Shown piece after piece: positions 33,532-42,217 of a stretch of 64,000 nucleotides of DNA. The DNA lies in assembly GCA_024641705.1 (NCBI GenBank), contig JAHECO010000010.1:37228-101227 (forward strand), in the 5' to 3' direction. A program made the translations under genes and the position numbers. The stretch's first letter is position 1, and every line of letters starts with the position of its first letter. This DNA is from Candidatus Kryptoniota bacterium. Lineage in GTDB: Bacteria > Bacteroidota > Ignavibacteria > Kryptoniales > JAKASW01. The notes beneath the pieces are model-generated. The model saw nothing but the letters and a program-made list of their open reading frames with translations. It made no database searches and was not told where the DNA came from.

Positions 33532-35151
33532 TTATTCAGCCGCGGTTCCATTCGTCTCCAATGGATCGCCGCGCAGGTCTGTCGTCCTTTCCTTCTCGCC
33601 CTTCATGACGAGGGCGTTGCCGACCAGCTCATGCACGCCGCCCACGTCCACTCCTCCGACCCAGTATTCCATAAGAGGCGGAAGGGTGGCCTTGTCGATC
33701 GCGCATATGCATCCGAGGAAATTGACGGCATGTTTTTCCTTTACAAACTTCACGGCATTGGCTCTGGGCAGGCCGCCTCGCAACCGCATTTCGAGGTTCT
33801 CGTCGGTCCCGAGCCCGGCCCCGCTTCCGCAGCAGAACGTCTGCGCTTTGATCGTGTTCTCCGGCATCTCGAAGAAGTGGTTGCACGAGTTCCTGATTAT
33901 GTAGCGTGGCTCTTCGATCAGCCCGAACGCCCGGGCAGGATTGCACGAATCGTGGAAGGTCACTCTGCGGTGATCGTTGCGACTCTTATCCAGCGTTATT
34001 TTGCCGTTTTTTATCAGATCGGACGTAAACTCACATATGTGTACCATCTTCGTCGAGCGGGCGTTTTCGAATCTCGTTCCCGTAACGGGGGATACGGGCT
34101 CCTCGAGAAAATCGGCGGGGCCGTTCATGGTGTCCATGTACTGGTGGACCACCCTCCACATGTGGCCGCACTCGCCGCCGAGGATCCATTTCACGCCAAG
34201 CCGCCTCGCCTCAGCATACATTTTTGCGTTGAGGCTCTTCATGAGATCGTGGGATATGAACGACCCGAAATTCCCTCCTTCCGACGCGTATGTGCTCCAC
34301 GTGTAATCCAGTCCTATCTCGTGGAACAAAGCGAGGTATCCGAGCAGAGTGTAATAATGCGGACTGCCGAAGTAATCGGCGGACGGGGTAATGAAAAGGA
34401 TTTCGGCCCCTTTCTTGTTGATCGGCGCCTCCACCCTGATTCCCGTAATCGACTCCAGTTCGTCGACCGCGAAATCGATACTGTCCTTGAAACCGTGCGG
34501 CTGGATACCGAGGTGATTGCCCGTCCTGAAACTGTTGGCTACAGGAGTGACAATCCAATCGATATTGACGCCTATTAAGCTCAGAAGCTCGCGGACCAGT
34601 ATGGTTATCTCCGCGGTGTCGATGCCGTAGGGACAGAAGACGGAACATCGCCGGCACTGTGTGCACTGGTAGAAATAGTAAAACCACTCCTTTATCACGT
34701 CGACCGTCAGTTCGCGCGCTCCGGCAAATTTGCCGAGGATCTTCCCTGCGAACGTGAAATCGTTTCTGTACACAGACCGCAGAAGCTCCGCTCTCATGAC
34801 CGGCATGTTCTTCGGATCGCCCGAGCCTATGAAGAAATGACATTTGTCCGCGCACGCACCGCACCGGACACAGACATCCATGAATATCTGCAGCGATCTG
34901 AACCTTTGCAGTCTGTCCCGAAGGCCTTCAAGTATGATTTGTTTCCAGTTCTCCGGCAGTTGCCAATCGGGGTCCGTAGGCTGCCACTTCCTCGGATTCG
35001 GCAGTTGCAGATACTCGGCGCTCTTCGGGGTCCCGCTGTAATTGTAAGTGCCATGCTTGAATTCGACCGACGGTTCCGTCGGGCGCTTCCGCGGAATCTC
35101 ATGACTGATCTTACCGGCAAGCTCTTCAGGTTTTAGTTTTGGTCCGGACAT
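33532..35151 (-). CDS. dsrK: DsrK, HdrD-like catalytic subunit of DsrMKJOP
   Basis: 539 residues. Two [4Fe-4S] ferredoxin motifs (CVRCGACADKCHFFIGSGDPKNMP near residue 93 and CTQCRRCSVFCPYGID near residue 162) are followed by two CCG-type domains that hold the special disulfide-reducing cluster (GGECGHMWRV, FHDSCNPARAF, FCCGSGAGLGTDE). It faces the cytoplasm on DsrM and is thought to reduce the DsrC trisulfide made by DsrAB. dsrM precedes it by 2 bp. Its close relative at 48974-50437 belongs to the Hmc-like operon. Confidence 0.95.
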   Translation of the reverse strand: MSGPKLKPEELAGKISHEIPRKRPTEPSVEFKHGTYNYSGTPKSAEYLQLPNPRKWQPTDPDWQLPENWKQIILEGLRDRLQRFRSLQIFMDVCVRCGACADKCHFFIGSGDPKNMPVMRAELLRSVYRNDFTFAGKILGKFAGARELTVDVIKEWFYYFYQCTQCRRCSVFCPYGIDTAEITILVRELLSLIGVNIDWIVTPVANSFRTGNHLGIQPHGFKDSIDFAVDELESITGIRVEAPINKKGAEILFITPSADYFGSPHYYTLLGYLALFHEIGLDYTWSTYASEGGNFGSFISHDLMKSLNAKMYAEARRLGVKWILGGECGHMWRVVHQYMDTMNGPADFLEEPVSPVTGTRFENARSTKMVHICEFTSDLIKNGKITLDKSRNDHRRVTFHDSCNPARAFGLIEEPRYIIRNSCNHFFEMPENTIKAQTFCCGSGAGLGTDENLEMRLRGGLPRANAVKFVKEKHAVNFLGCICAIDKATLPPLMEYWVGGVDVGGVHELVGNALVMKGEKERTTDLRGDPLETNGTAAE

Positions 35152-35153
35152 CT

Positions 35154-36146
35154 TTATTCCTTATCTAAGGGTAAGCCAGCTGCTTTCATTTTCTCCCTGA
35201 ACTCATCTTCATACTCCCCGTAAGTGTGGACTCTGACGGGATGGTCCCACGGGTTGACGTGCCTCTTCATGCGGCTGTTGTTCGCAAGGTTCCTTGTCGG
35301 CGAGAGAAATATCCCGGGCATGTGAAGCAGCTTGCTGAATGGGAAATACACGAGGAGCGTGCAGACGAGAAACAGGTGTATATAAAACAGGACACCCGTA
35401 ACCTGCGGCACCACCGGGTGAAATGTGAACAGTCCGATTGCAAGTTCCTTTACGTTTACCAGGTCGATCCTGAAGAAATATCGCATCAGGATCCCGGTCA
35501 CCGCGATACTCAGAAGCAGGAACAGCGGGAAGTAGTCGGCCGACAATGAAATATACCTGAGCCTGGCATCGACCAGGCGACGCAGTACCAGGTATGACAG
35601 CGCGGCCAGGATCAGGATGTCGGTGATGTAAAGCCCGGGAAGTCCGACCTGGAAGAACCCATCGATCCCCTGGATCGCGAAGACAAAGGACGGGACCGGC
35701 TCCATGAACAGCCTCAGGTGCCTCAAGACAATAATCAGCATGGACCAGTGGAAGACGATCGCACCGAGCCACAAGTACTTGTTGCTGCCGTAAACCAGCT
35801 TCGGTCCGTTTCTCAATTCCATCTTGGTATTTCTGAAAAGCGAACGAAAGAACAGAATTTCCAGAGCCATCCTGCCGATAACTCCGAGCGTCGTGTGTGG
35901 GCTCTCCAGTCTGCTGTTCCTGATCCATGGAAGGGATTTCTGTTGGCCCGCTACTGTGGGTATATGGAACGGCACGGGCGATTTTGCCCATTTGACAACT
36001 CTTGATACAATCCCGACAAGGAAGACGGCTATCGAGGCGTACGGGATAATGACCCCGAAGAGGAAATACAGCTTAGCGACACCCGCTCCGAGAACAGCCG
36101 CCGCTATGACTACCAATATTGCAAGAAGCGAGAAGACGATGTTCAT
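35154..36146 (-). CDS. dsrM: DsrM, membrane cytochrome b subunit (NarI-like)
   Basis: 330 residues with about six transmembrane helices. NarI-like haem-b ligands are suggested by FHWSMLIIVLRHLRLF, VTGILMRYFFRID and YIHLFLVCTLLVYFPFSKLLHMPG. The N-terminal helix and a cytoplasmic stretch with PFHIPTVAGQQKSLPW and a lysine-rich C-terminus follow the DsrM pattern. It oxidises menaquinol and passes electrons to DsrK. The gene opens the dsrMK-JOP part of the operon, 196 bp after the RsbRD-domain gene. Confidence 0.93.
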   Translation of the reverse strand: MNIVFSLLAILVVIAAAVLGAGVAKLYFLFGVIIPYASIAVFLVGIVSRVVKWAKSPVPFHIPTVAGQQKSLPWIRNSRLESPHTTLGVIGRMALEILFFRSLFRNTKMELRNGPKLVYGSNKYLWLGAIVFHWSMLIIVLRHLRLFMEPVPSFVFAIQGIDGFFQVGLPGLYITDILILAALSYLVLRRLVDARLRYISLSADYFPLFLLLSIAVTGILMRYFFRIDLVNVKELAIGLFTFHPVVPQVTGVLFYIHLFLVCTLLVYFPFSKLLHMPGIFLSPTRNLANNSRMKRHVNPWDHPVRVHTYGEYEDEFREKMKAAGLPLDKE

Positions 36147-36342
36147 TAATATTCCCTCTGCCGAAATTCTCTTATTAGTTTATATCTCAAAGCCACAGCT
36201 CCCTCCCGGGTTGTGCATGACCGTGTAAATCCCGGGGAGAAACCGGGAGGCGATAGACACAAAAGGCACCGATAACATTCCTTGTTTTTCTTTCTCTGTG
36301 TCTCGGTGCCTCTTGTGACAAAATCTTTCTTTGGCAGCCGAT

Positions 36343-36849
36343 TCAGTCATCCTGTCCGACTCCGCCGTTCTGCACCATCGCCTGCAACGAACGCGATTTC
36401 AATTCATTCATGCGGATTTGAAAGACCTTTTCCCGCGCGCTCATGTACGAGTCAAAAGCGCTTAAACCCAGATTGTCGATCCTGAAATCAAGGTCCTCGA
36501 GCTCACCACAGTGTCCAGATTCACGAAGATCTTTTCCGATGACGTCCTGTATAGCTTCTTTCAAGTCGAAGACAAATCTGATCGCCTGAGACGGCGAGAA
36601 ATCCTGCACTGCTCTGATCCTGACGATCTCGGTTACAAGCGACTCCGCCACACCCGTATCGCTCTCGCCGAGGAGTTCATCGAATATGGCTCCGGCGTTG
36701 CTCGTTATCGTGCAGCCAATAGGGTTGGCGAATCGATCTTTCTGGGACGTCAGGAACTTCAGGCTGTCTGACGGATAGGAGCCGAGTATTCTCCGGACCC
36801 AGTTGTCGACGATAACCGATTTTTGTCTTGTAAGTAGTTCTTTCAGCAT
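36343..36849 (-). CDS. RsbRD N-terminal-domain protein upstream of dsrM
   Basis: 168 residues from the ATG at 36849; a TTG nine bases upstream is possible. It is all-helical: MLKELLTRQKSVIVDNWVRRIL at the start, DRFANPIGCTITSNAGAIFDELLG and DFSPSQAIRFVFDLKEAIQDVI in the middle. This matches the RsbRD_N sensory domain (globin-like helical fold) of RsbR co-antagonists but lacks the STAS domain. Small proteins of this type are regularly found just before dsrM in sulfate reducers. Residues ~120-160 could form a coiled coil. Function is unproven; sensing or assembly are possibilities. Confidence 0.78.
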   Translation of the reverse strand: MLKELLTRQKSVIVDNWVRRILGSYPSDSLKFLTSQKDRFANPIGCTITSNAGAIFDELLGESDTGVAESLVTEIVRIRAVQDFSPSQAIRFVFDLKEAIQDVIGKDLRESGHCGELEDLDFRIDNLGLSAFDSYMSAREKVFQIRMNELKSRSLQAMVQNGGVGQDD

Positions 36850-36918
36850 AATGCTCAAGAATAGCTATAGGGGCTTTGACCGGCCCGGATTTCTCGAGGA
36901 TTGGTTGCCTTTCCGGGA

Positions 36919-36988
36919 CCTTGAATGGATGAATCGTTCGGTCGTCATGACCGCTTCCCGGGCAGACGCGGTCTGCCCGGATTCAAGG
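36919..36988 (-). promoter_or_regulatory. nested hairpin downstream of dsrC
   Basis: A perfect ten-base stem, CCGGGCAGAC (36958-36967) and GTCTGCCCGG (36971-36980) with loop GCG, is flanked by an outer eight-base repeat, CCTTGAAT (36919-36926) and ATTCAAGG (36981-36988). It starts ~50 bp beyond the dsrC stop on the minus strand and ends before the RsbRD gene. Without a T-run it would stabilise the upstream dsrC-containing message or attenuate read-through into dsrMKJOP. Confidence 0.62.
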
Positions 36989-37035
36989 AAGTTCGAGGGA
37001 AGGTGAACCGCTCGGGGTCCGGAACCCGGAAACTG

Positions 37036-37353
37036 TCAAACGCAGCCGGTCGGTTTCGCCAGACCCGCCACCTTACAGGCACCTTTCGCCGGACCCGACG
37101 GGTACAGGTCGTAAATTTCCTTCAGAGAAAAGCCGGTTTCTTTGCAGACCTTTCTCACCATAGGTGCGATTCCGTACTGCTTGTAATAATCACGAAGGTA
37201 GTAGACGATCTTCCAGTGAGCCTCTGTCATCTCTTTCACGTCTTCAGTCGTAGCGAGTGCCTTTGCTACGTCTTCGTTCCAATCCTCAGGTTTCTGCATG
37301 AAACCGTCTTCATCGACTTCAATCTTGACATTTTGATATTCGAAGGTCGGCAT
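37036..37353 (-). CDS. dsrC: DsrC, sulfur-carrier protein of dissimilatory sulfite reduction
   Basis: 105 residues. The conserved C-terminal arm is intact: GACKVAGLAKPTGCV, with CysA next-to-last and CysB eleven residues before it, the spacing required for trisulfide formation. The body matches TusE/DsrC (GFMQKPEDWNEDVAKALA, LTEAHW-like TEAHWKIVYYLRDYY, GIAPMVRKVCKETG). It accepts sulfur from the sulfite-reductase site of DsrAB and is re-reduced by DsrMKJOP. It lies downstream of dsrL and upstream of a strong hairpin. Confidence 0.97.
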   Translation of the reverse strand: MPTFEYQNVKIEVDEDGFMQKPEDWNEDVAKALATTEDVKEMTEAHWKIVYYLRDYYKQYGIAPMVRKVCKETGFSLKEIYDLYPSGPAKGACKVAGLAKPTGCV

Positions 37354-37426
37354 GGTGTTGTCCTGTCAATTGTTTATGATTTCTTGATCTTCATCGGTCG
37401 TTACAGTGTATATGATTTCTGACAAG

Positions 37427-37506
37427 GGAATAATGGGTTAATGGAATGTTGGACGGGTCAAAGATGCTTCTTCCATTATTCCGACGTTCCAGAATTCCGA
37501 TATTCC
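37427..37506. repeat. inverted array of 8-bp repeats between dsrL and dsrC
   Basis: On the minus strand 37506-37467 reads as five consecutive octamers starting GGA: GGAATATC, GGAATTCT, GGAACGTC, GGAATAAT, GGAAGAAG. On the plus strand 37427-37450 reads GGAATAAT, GGGTTAAT, GGAATGTT. The two half-arrays face each other and include a perfect ten-base inverted repeat (GGAATAATGG at 37427-37436, CCATTATTCC at 37473-37482). The array directly abuts the dsrL stop codon at 37507. Octamer (GGAANNTT-like) arrays are dispersed repeats in some bacterial genomes. Confidence 0.7.
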
Positions 37507-39192
37507 TCATTTCATCTCGATGTATCCGCACGGACAATTTTCCGCACATTTGTTGCACCCTTTGCAAAAATCCAGCTTGAATTTGTACGCCTGGTACTTG
37601 ACGAGAGGCTTGACTATCGCCTGGTCCTGACAATAGCTCCAGCAGGTTCCGCAGTCGAAGCATGACCCGCAGCTCATGCACCTCTTGGCTTCGCTGACAG
37701 CCTGCTCCTGCGTCAGCGTGGAAGTGATTTCAAGATCCGGATCCTTTAACCTCTCTTCGGGCGCTATCCGCGCCGGCTCGCTCCTCAGCTTGCTTTCGTA
37801 GTAGCTCAGGATGATCTTGTCGTGCGTGATCACGGGCGGTTTCTGCTCAGGTACGGGTTGAGTATTTTGAAACCTGTTATGGATCGCCTCAGCCGCTTTT
37901 CTCCCGTTGAAGATGGCTATGGTGACCAGGCCCAGCTCCAGCACGTCCCCGCCCGCGTAAGTGCCCTGTATCTTCGTGGCGCCGCCGGCGTCGGCCTTCA
38001 TCCACTCTTTGCCTTCATGCAAGATGTCCAGCCCGGTGAAATCCGGCTCCTGACTGATCGCGGCGATGACCATCGAAGCGTCCAGTGTGAAATACGAATC
38101 CGGAATCGGCACGGGTCTGCGCCTTCCCGACGCATCGGGCTCGCCGAGCTCCATCCTCTGGCATTTCATCTTAGTTACCCTGTCGCCGTCTCTCTCAAAA
38201 TCGACGGGAGCGGCCAGGAACTCCAGTTTGACGCCTTCCTCTTCGGCGCCCACAATCTCTTCTTCTATTGCCGGCATTTCTTTTCTAGTCCGCCGGTATA
38301 CGATGGTCACTTCGGCCCCGAGGCGTCGCGACACGCGCGCGGCATCTATCGCGGTATCTCCGCCGCCGACCACAAGGACCTTGTTTCCTACTTCGGGTGC
38401 TTCGCCCGAATTCACCTTGTTGAGGAATTCGGTCCCGGTCAGGACATTTACTGCTTCTTCGTTCGGAACACCAAGCAGCTTTCCCTTGTGCGCACCGATC
38501 CCCACAAATATGGCGTCGTAGTTCTTCTGCAGGTCTTCATACGGAATATCTCTCCCCACTATCTGACCGCACTTGATTTCCACGCCAAGGCGTTCGATTC
38601 TTCCGATCTCTTTGTCCAACACGTCGGCAGGAAGTCTGTAGTTCGGAATACCATATCTCAACATTCCGCCGGGCTTGCTGAAGGCCTCGTATACGGTCAC
38701 GCGATAGCCTTTCCTGGCCAGCTGATACGCACAGGATAAGCCGGAAGGACCGGCTCCGATAACCGCGACCTTCTGTGGATAGGAGTCCGCGGAGATCCGT
38801 TTGAGCTCGAAGCCTTTTTGAAGCGCGTAGTCACCGACGAATCTTTCAAGGTTGTTAATCCCAACAGCGCCGTCCTTGTGGGTCCTGTTGCATTCGCCTT
38901 CGCACGGATGCGGACAGACTCTCCCGCATGTCGAGGGAAGAGGGTTTTTCTCCGTCAGGATATCCCACGCCTTCTGAAGCGAATCCTCATAACTTCTTCC
39001 GGAGTCTTCAGTCTGGCTGATGGTGGTTATGAATTCCCGTATGTTGGTCCCGTTTGGACACGCATTTGAGCACGGGGGTGTCTTGAGAACATTGACGGGC
39101 CGTAAGGAGGAGGTCTCTACGGAGGAACTACTGCCCGACATCGATCTCAGGCTTCCCAGCGGCTTCGCGACTCTTTTTACGATTTTCGCCAT
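37507..39192 (-). CDS. dsrL: DsrL-type iron-sulfur flavoprotein (NAD(P)H:acceptor oxidoreductase)
   Basis: 561 residues. An N-terminal Fe-S domain (CSNACPNGTNIREF, CGRVCPHPCEGECNR) precedes FAD (KVAVIGAGPSGLSCAYQLA) and NAD(P) (KVLVVGGGDTAIDAARV) folds like the small subunit of glutamate synthase. A long linker leads to a C-terminal two-cluster ferredoxin domain (CMSCGSCFDCGTCWSYC and CKGCNKCAENCPCGYIEMK), which distinguishes DsrL from GltD. DsrL interacts with DsrAB and lets NAD(P)H serve as electron donor or acceptor. It sits in the operon between dsrN and dsrC. It is usually tied to sulfur oxidisers, but reductive forms (DsrL-2) occur in some sulfur/sulfate-reducing lineages; dsrD and qmo here favour that type. 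Confidence 0.9.
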   Translation of the reverse strand: MAKIVKRVAKPLGSLRSMSGSSSSVETSSLRPVNVLKTPPCSNACPNGTNIREFITTISQTEDSGRSYEDSLQKAWDILTEKNPLPSTCGRVCPHPCEGECNRTHKDGAVGINNLERFVGDYALQKGFELKRISADSYPQKVAVIGAGPSGLSCAYQLARKGYRVTVYEAFSKPGGMLRYGIPNYRLPADVLDKEIGRIERLGVEIKCGQIVGRDIPYEDLQKNYDAIFVGIGAHKGKLLGVPNEEAVNVLTGTEFLNKVNSGEAPEVGNKVLVVGGGDTAIDAARVSRRLGAEVTIVYRRTRKEMPAIEEEIVGAEEEGVKLEFLAAPVDFERDGDRVTKMKCQRMELGEPDASGRRRPVPIPDSYFTLDASMVIAAISQEPDFTGLDILHEGKEWMKADAGGATKIQGTYAGGDVLELGLVTIAIFNGRKAAEAIHNRFQNTQPVPEQKPPVITHDKIILSYYESKLRSEPARIAPEERLKDPDLEITSTLTQEQAVSEAKRCMSCGSCFDCGTCWSYCQDQAIVKPLVKYQAYKFKLDFCKGCNKCAENCPCGYIEMK

Positions 39193-39270
39193 TTATCTCG
39201 CTCTATTCAAAGTTGTTGTGATGAGGTTTCTTCGTTGTACACTTTCACTGGCTTTGTCTGCCTGCGTCAT

Positions 39271-40701
39271 TCATCCCACAGCCAAACTCGCTGCTTTCTT
39301 TGAGTCTCTGTATCTTCTCGCACAGCGAACCATTCCATCCACCCATTCGGGAGACGATGCCGCATGGAGATGGATGTAGCTCGCGAAAACATTCTTGTAA
39401 GTCAGTCCGTCCCTCTTATCGAAACATCCGACGCCGCGTGAGAGGGAATACGAAGTTCCGATCGCGGGATCGTGCTCCACAATTTCGGAGTAATGGAATT
39501 CGTGCCCTTTGACTACTGCGCCCAATTTGAAAAACGGGTTCTCTCTGTCTACGACGGCTTCAGAGTATCCATGGCCGCGCGGCTCATCGTTCATGCGCAC
39601 CTTGATCGGGAGCACGTCCGAAAGAGGATATTCATTCCCGTTCCACACGATCGCTCTTGCCAGATAAATCAGTCCGCCACATTCGGCATAAATGGGCAGA
39701 CCGTTCTCCGCCGCTTCCTTCACGGCCGAAATCATCTCCCTGTTCGTAATGAGAGCCGTGAGGTTCATCTCCGGGAAGCCGCCGCCGATGTAAAGCGCGT
39801 CAAGGTCGTCGCGCAGCTTACCGCGTGCCGGAGAAATCGGGATCAGCTCCGCCCCGGCAGCCTCGAGCATCTCCAGGTTCTCGGGATAATAGAACGAGAA
39901 CGACTCATCCTTGAAATATGCTATCCTGACCTTATCCTGCACCGTTTCGACTTGTTCAAAAATTTTGTCATCGTCGTTCGGCACTTCACAGTCAAGAGGA
40001 GGCGCGGCCTTGGCAGCTGCGAGAATCTGCGCGATGTCGACGTTGTTTTCCATGATGCTTTTTGCTTCCCGGAGGAACAACAGACTCCGCTCAAACTCAC
40101 CGGGAGTGATCAGGCCGAGATGCCTCGACGGCAGGATGGACTTCCCCGACAGCCTGGGGATTGCCCCGAGGACCGGGATGCCTGTAACATCCTCGATAGC
40201 ATCACCCACCACTCTGGCGTGTCTCTCATTTGCCACGCGGTTCAGGATGACGCCCGCGACTCTTATTTCCGAATCTAGCTCCACGCATCCAAGAATGGCC
40301 GCCGCGGCCGTGCGCGTAACCTTGGAAACATTCTGGACAATGACGATAGGCGCCTGAAGCACCTTGGCAAGCTCCGCGGTGCTGTGCGTCCCATTCAGGT
40401 CGACTCCGTCGAAGAGTCCCCTGTTTCCTTCGATTACGTTCACGCCGTCATGGATGGCTTTATTTACGAATGACTGTCTGGCGTCTGAAAATCCCATCAA
40501 GTAAGTATCGAGATTCCTTGCGGGCTTGCCCGAAGCCAGGCTCAGCCAGGCTGGATCGATATAATCCGGACCTTTCTTGAAAGCAGCGACAGCGATACCC
40601 CTGTCTCTGAGATAATCGAGTAGACCGCAGGATACAACCGTCTTACCCGAATCACCTGAAAGACCGGCGATGACAATCCTAGGATAACTGCCGCGAAGCA
40701 T
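39271..40701 (-). CDS. dsrN: DsrN, cobyrinate a,c-diamide synthase-like sirohaem amidase
   Basis: 476 residues. A CbiA P-loop (VIAGLSGDSGKTVVSCGLLDYL) starts the protein, followed by FKKGPDYIDPAWLSLASGKPARNLD and VIEGNRGLFDG. A class I glutamine amidotransferase-like domain carries the Cys in YAECGGLIYLAR and the final FASYIHLH. In dsr operons this enzyme is DsrN and amidates sirohaem for DsrAB. The alternative, a true cobyrinate synthase for B12, is less likely because it lies between dsrD and dsrL and no cobalamin genes are near. Confidence 0.9.
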   Translation of the reverse strand: MLRGSYPRIVIAGLSGDSGKTVVSCGLLDYLRDRGIAVAAFKKGPDYIDPAWLSLASGKPARNLDTYLMGFSDARQSFVNKAIHDGVNVIEGNRGLFDGVDLNGTHSTAELAKVLQAPIVIVQNVSKVTRTAAAAILGCVELDSEIRVAGVILNRVANERHARVVGDAIEDVTGIPVLGAIPRLSGKSILPSRHLGLITPGEFERSLLFLREAKSIMENNVDIAQILAAAKAAPPLDCEVPNDDDKIFEQVETVQDKVRIAYFKDESFSFYYPENLEMLEAAGAELIPISPARGKLRDDLDALYIGGGFPEMNLTALITNREMISAVKEAAENGLPIYAECGGLIYLARAIVWNGNEYPLSDVLPIKVRMNDEPRGHGYSEAVVDRENPFFKLGAVVKGHEFHYSEIVEHDPAIGTSYSLSRGVGCFDKRDGLTYKNVFASYIHLHAASSPEWVDGMVRCARRYRDSKKAASLAVG

Positions 40702-40734
40702 ATTGCATGGACCTATCTTTACCTGAGTGAATGA

Positions 40735-40983
40735 CTAGTTCTCGGCACCTTCTTTGTGAGGTATCTCGATAAAACTCCCGCCGAAATATGTGTAGACACA
40801 TTTTCCGCTTTCGATCAATTCCCTGATCGCGGATTTGGCAAGCGTCTTGTCGCATCTTTCGCCGAACAACTCCGTCACCGCCTTAGTCAAATCAGTGGCC
40901 TTCCATTTCTTCTGGCCCATGCTGTCTCTTATCATCTTGAACATTGCTTCAGAGACTTCTTCAACCGTAGCCTGCTCAGCCAT
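40735..40983 (-). CDS. dsrD: DsrD, winged-helix activator protein of sulfite reduction
   Basis: 82 residues. The small winged-helix pattern of DsrD is clear: VEEVSEAMFKMIRDSMGQKKWKATDLTKAV, then FGERCDKTLAKSAIRELIESGKCVYTYFGGSFIEIP. The protein is found in reductive dsr operons and activates sulfite reduction by DsrAB; it is a marker for sulfite/sulfate reducers. A strong AAGGAG site precedes the ATG. It follows dsrB after a 94-bp spacer with a hairpin and precedes dsrN by 33 bp. Confidence 0.95.
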   Translation of the reverse strand: MAEQATVEEVSEAMFKMIRDSMGQKKWKATDLTKAVTELFGERCDKTLAKSAIRELIESGKCVYTYFGGSFIEIPHKEGAEN

Positions 40984-41040
40984 AACAGTCTCCTTAATCT
41001 TCTCCGGCGAGACCCGGTCCCGCCGGCATTCGTTTCAGCG

Positions 41041-41061
41041 GGCCGATCCAGAGGATCGGCC
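41041..41061 (-). promoter_or_regulatory. intercistronic hairpin between dsrB and dsrD
   Basis: Perfect nine-base stem: GGCCGATCC (41041-41049) and GGATCGGCC (41053-41061), loop AGA. It is 17 bp past the dsrB stop on the minus strand. No T-run follows. It would protect the 3' end of a dsrAB message or reduce read-through into dsrD and the rest of the operon. Confidence 0.62.
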
Positions 41062-41077
41062 GACATCAATATTTCGT

Positions 41078-42160
41078 TTAATGAGTCAAGTGCGTTGATC
41101 GCTTGAACGTCAATCCCGCATGCTTGAAATCATCGATATGTTCCTTCTGGAACGGGATCCCGGTCAGCTGGAAGAACTTCGGCCACCCGATGCGGTCGAT
41201 CCACTCGCCCATTCTCTCGTATGGCCTTGCATTCCTGGCCCAGACTTCCACAAGGTTCTTCACTGCCTCGACGACCTCGGGCCATCTCGGCGGGTTGTTG
41301 GGCAGGAACGGGATAGCCAGCTTGGAGAACATCGGTTCGCTTCTCGCGTTTGAAACCTTGCCGCCGACCCAGATCGACACGCCGTCGTTCAACGGATCAT
41401 TCAGCTTCATAGCCGGGCAAACCGTGTAGCAGTTCGCGCAGAACATGCATCGCTCTTCGATGACCTCGACCGACGGTACACCGTCGACCGTGGCAGGTCT
41501 TACCGCAGCGGTCGGACACGCGGAGACGACCGACGGGATCTCGCACATCGCCTTCAGTTTGTCGCGCTCAACCTTCGGCGGACGCCTGTGGATGCCCAGG
41601 ATCGCTATGTCGGAACAGTGGACTGCACCGCACATGTTGAGGCAGCAGGCGAGCGCTATCCTCATCTTGGCGGGGAGCTTCATCTCCGTAAAGTACTCGA
41701 TCAGTTCGTCCATGACCGACTTCACGATACCCGATGCGTCCGTGGCCGCAGAATGACAATGCACCCAGCCCTGCGTATGGACGATGCTCGATATCGAGTT
41801 GCCCATTCCGCCGACGGGATGTCCCAGGGCCTGAAGGTCCCTGATCAGCGGGTCTATCTTCGACTCGTCGGTAAGCAGGAACTCGACGTTGTGGCGACTG
41901 GTAAATCTCAGGTAGCCGCCGCAGTACTTGTCGGCCAGGTCCGCATACAGCCTTATCTTGTCGATGCTCAGGAGTCTCGGTGACCCCGCGCGAACCGTGA
42001 ACAGTTTAGCCCCGCTCTCCGAAACGGTAACCATGACTCCGGGTTTCAGAATCTCGTGATGTTTCCACTTACCATAGTTTTCCTTTATGATCGGAGGCAG
42101 AAACTTCTCGTAATGTGGCGGACCTATATCGGTCTTTCTCTTCGGTTTCACTTCAGCCAT
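41078..42160 (-). CDS. dsrB: dissimilatory sulfite reductase, beta subunit (DsrB)
   Basis: 360 residues. The sirohaem-[4Fe-4S] motif [14 protein letters not shown] (Cys172, 173, 177, 182) and the preceding VHCHSAATD (Cys135) are present; a ferredoxin domain binds [32 protein letters not shown] is a family hallmark. DsrB carries the catalytic sirohaem of the a2b2 enzyme that reduces sulfite and loads sulfur on DsrC. The gene starts 57 bp after dsrA with an AAGGAA ribosome site. Confidence 0.97.
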   Translation of the reverse strand: MAEVKPKRKTDIGPPHYEKFLPPIIKENYGKWKHHEILKPGVMVTVSESGAKLFTVRAGSPRLLSIDKIRLYADLADKYCGGYLRFTSRHNVEFLLTDESKIDPLIRDLQALGHPVGGMGNSISSIVHTQGWVHCHSAATDASGIVKSVMDELIEYFTEMKLPAKMRIALACCLNMCGAVHCSDIAILGIHRRPPKVERDKLKAMCEIPSVVSACPTAAVRPATVDGVPSVEVIEERCMFCANCYTVCPAMKLNDPLNDGVSIWVGGKVSNARSEPMFSKLAIPFLPNNPPRWPEVVEAVKNLVEVWARNARPYERMGEWIDRIGWPKFFQLTGIPFQKEHIDDFKHAGLTFKRSTHLTH

Positions 42161-42217
42161 TTCAATATTCCTTATTGAATGCAGTTTTGAATTCTATTTA
42201 TCGGCCGGCAACACGGA

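Noticed and set aside
33478-34578. 366-codon plus-strand open frame opposite dsrK
   Set aside because: Antisense shadow of dsrK; no motifs and no ribosome site.
37427-37506. CRISPR array
   Set aside because: Units are contiguous octamers without spacers, and no cas gene is present in the window.
37507-39192. DsrL taken as proof of a sulfur-oxidising metabolism
   Set aside because: dsrD, qmoABC and sat-aprBA in the same block, and no dsrEFH in the window, fit reduction; reductive DsrL types are known.
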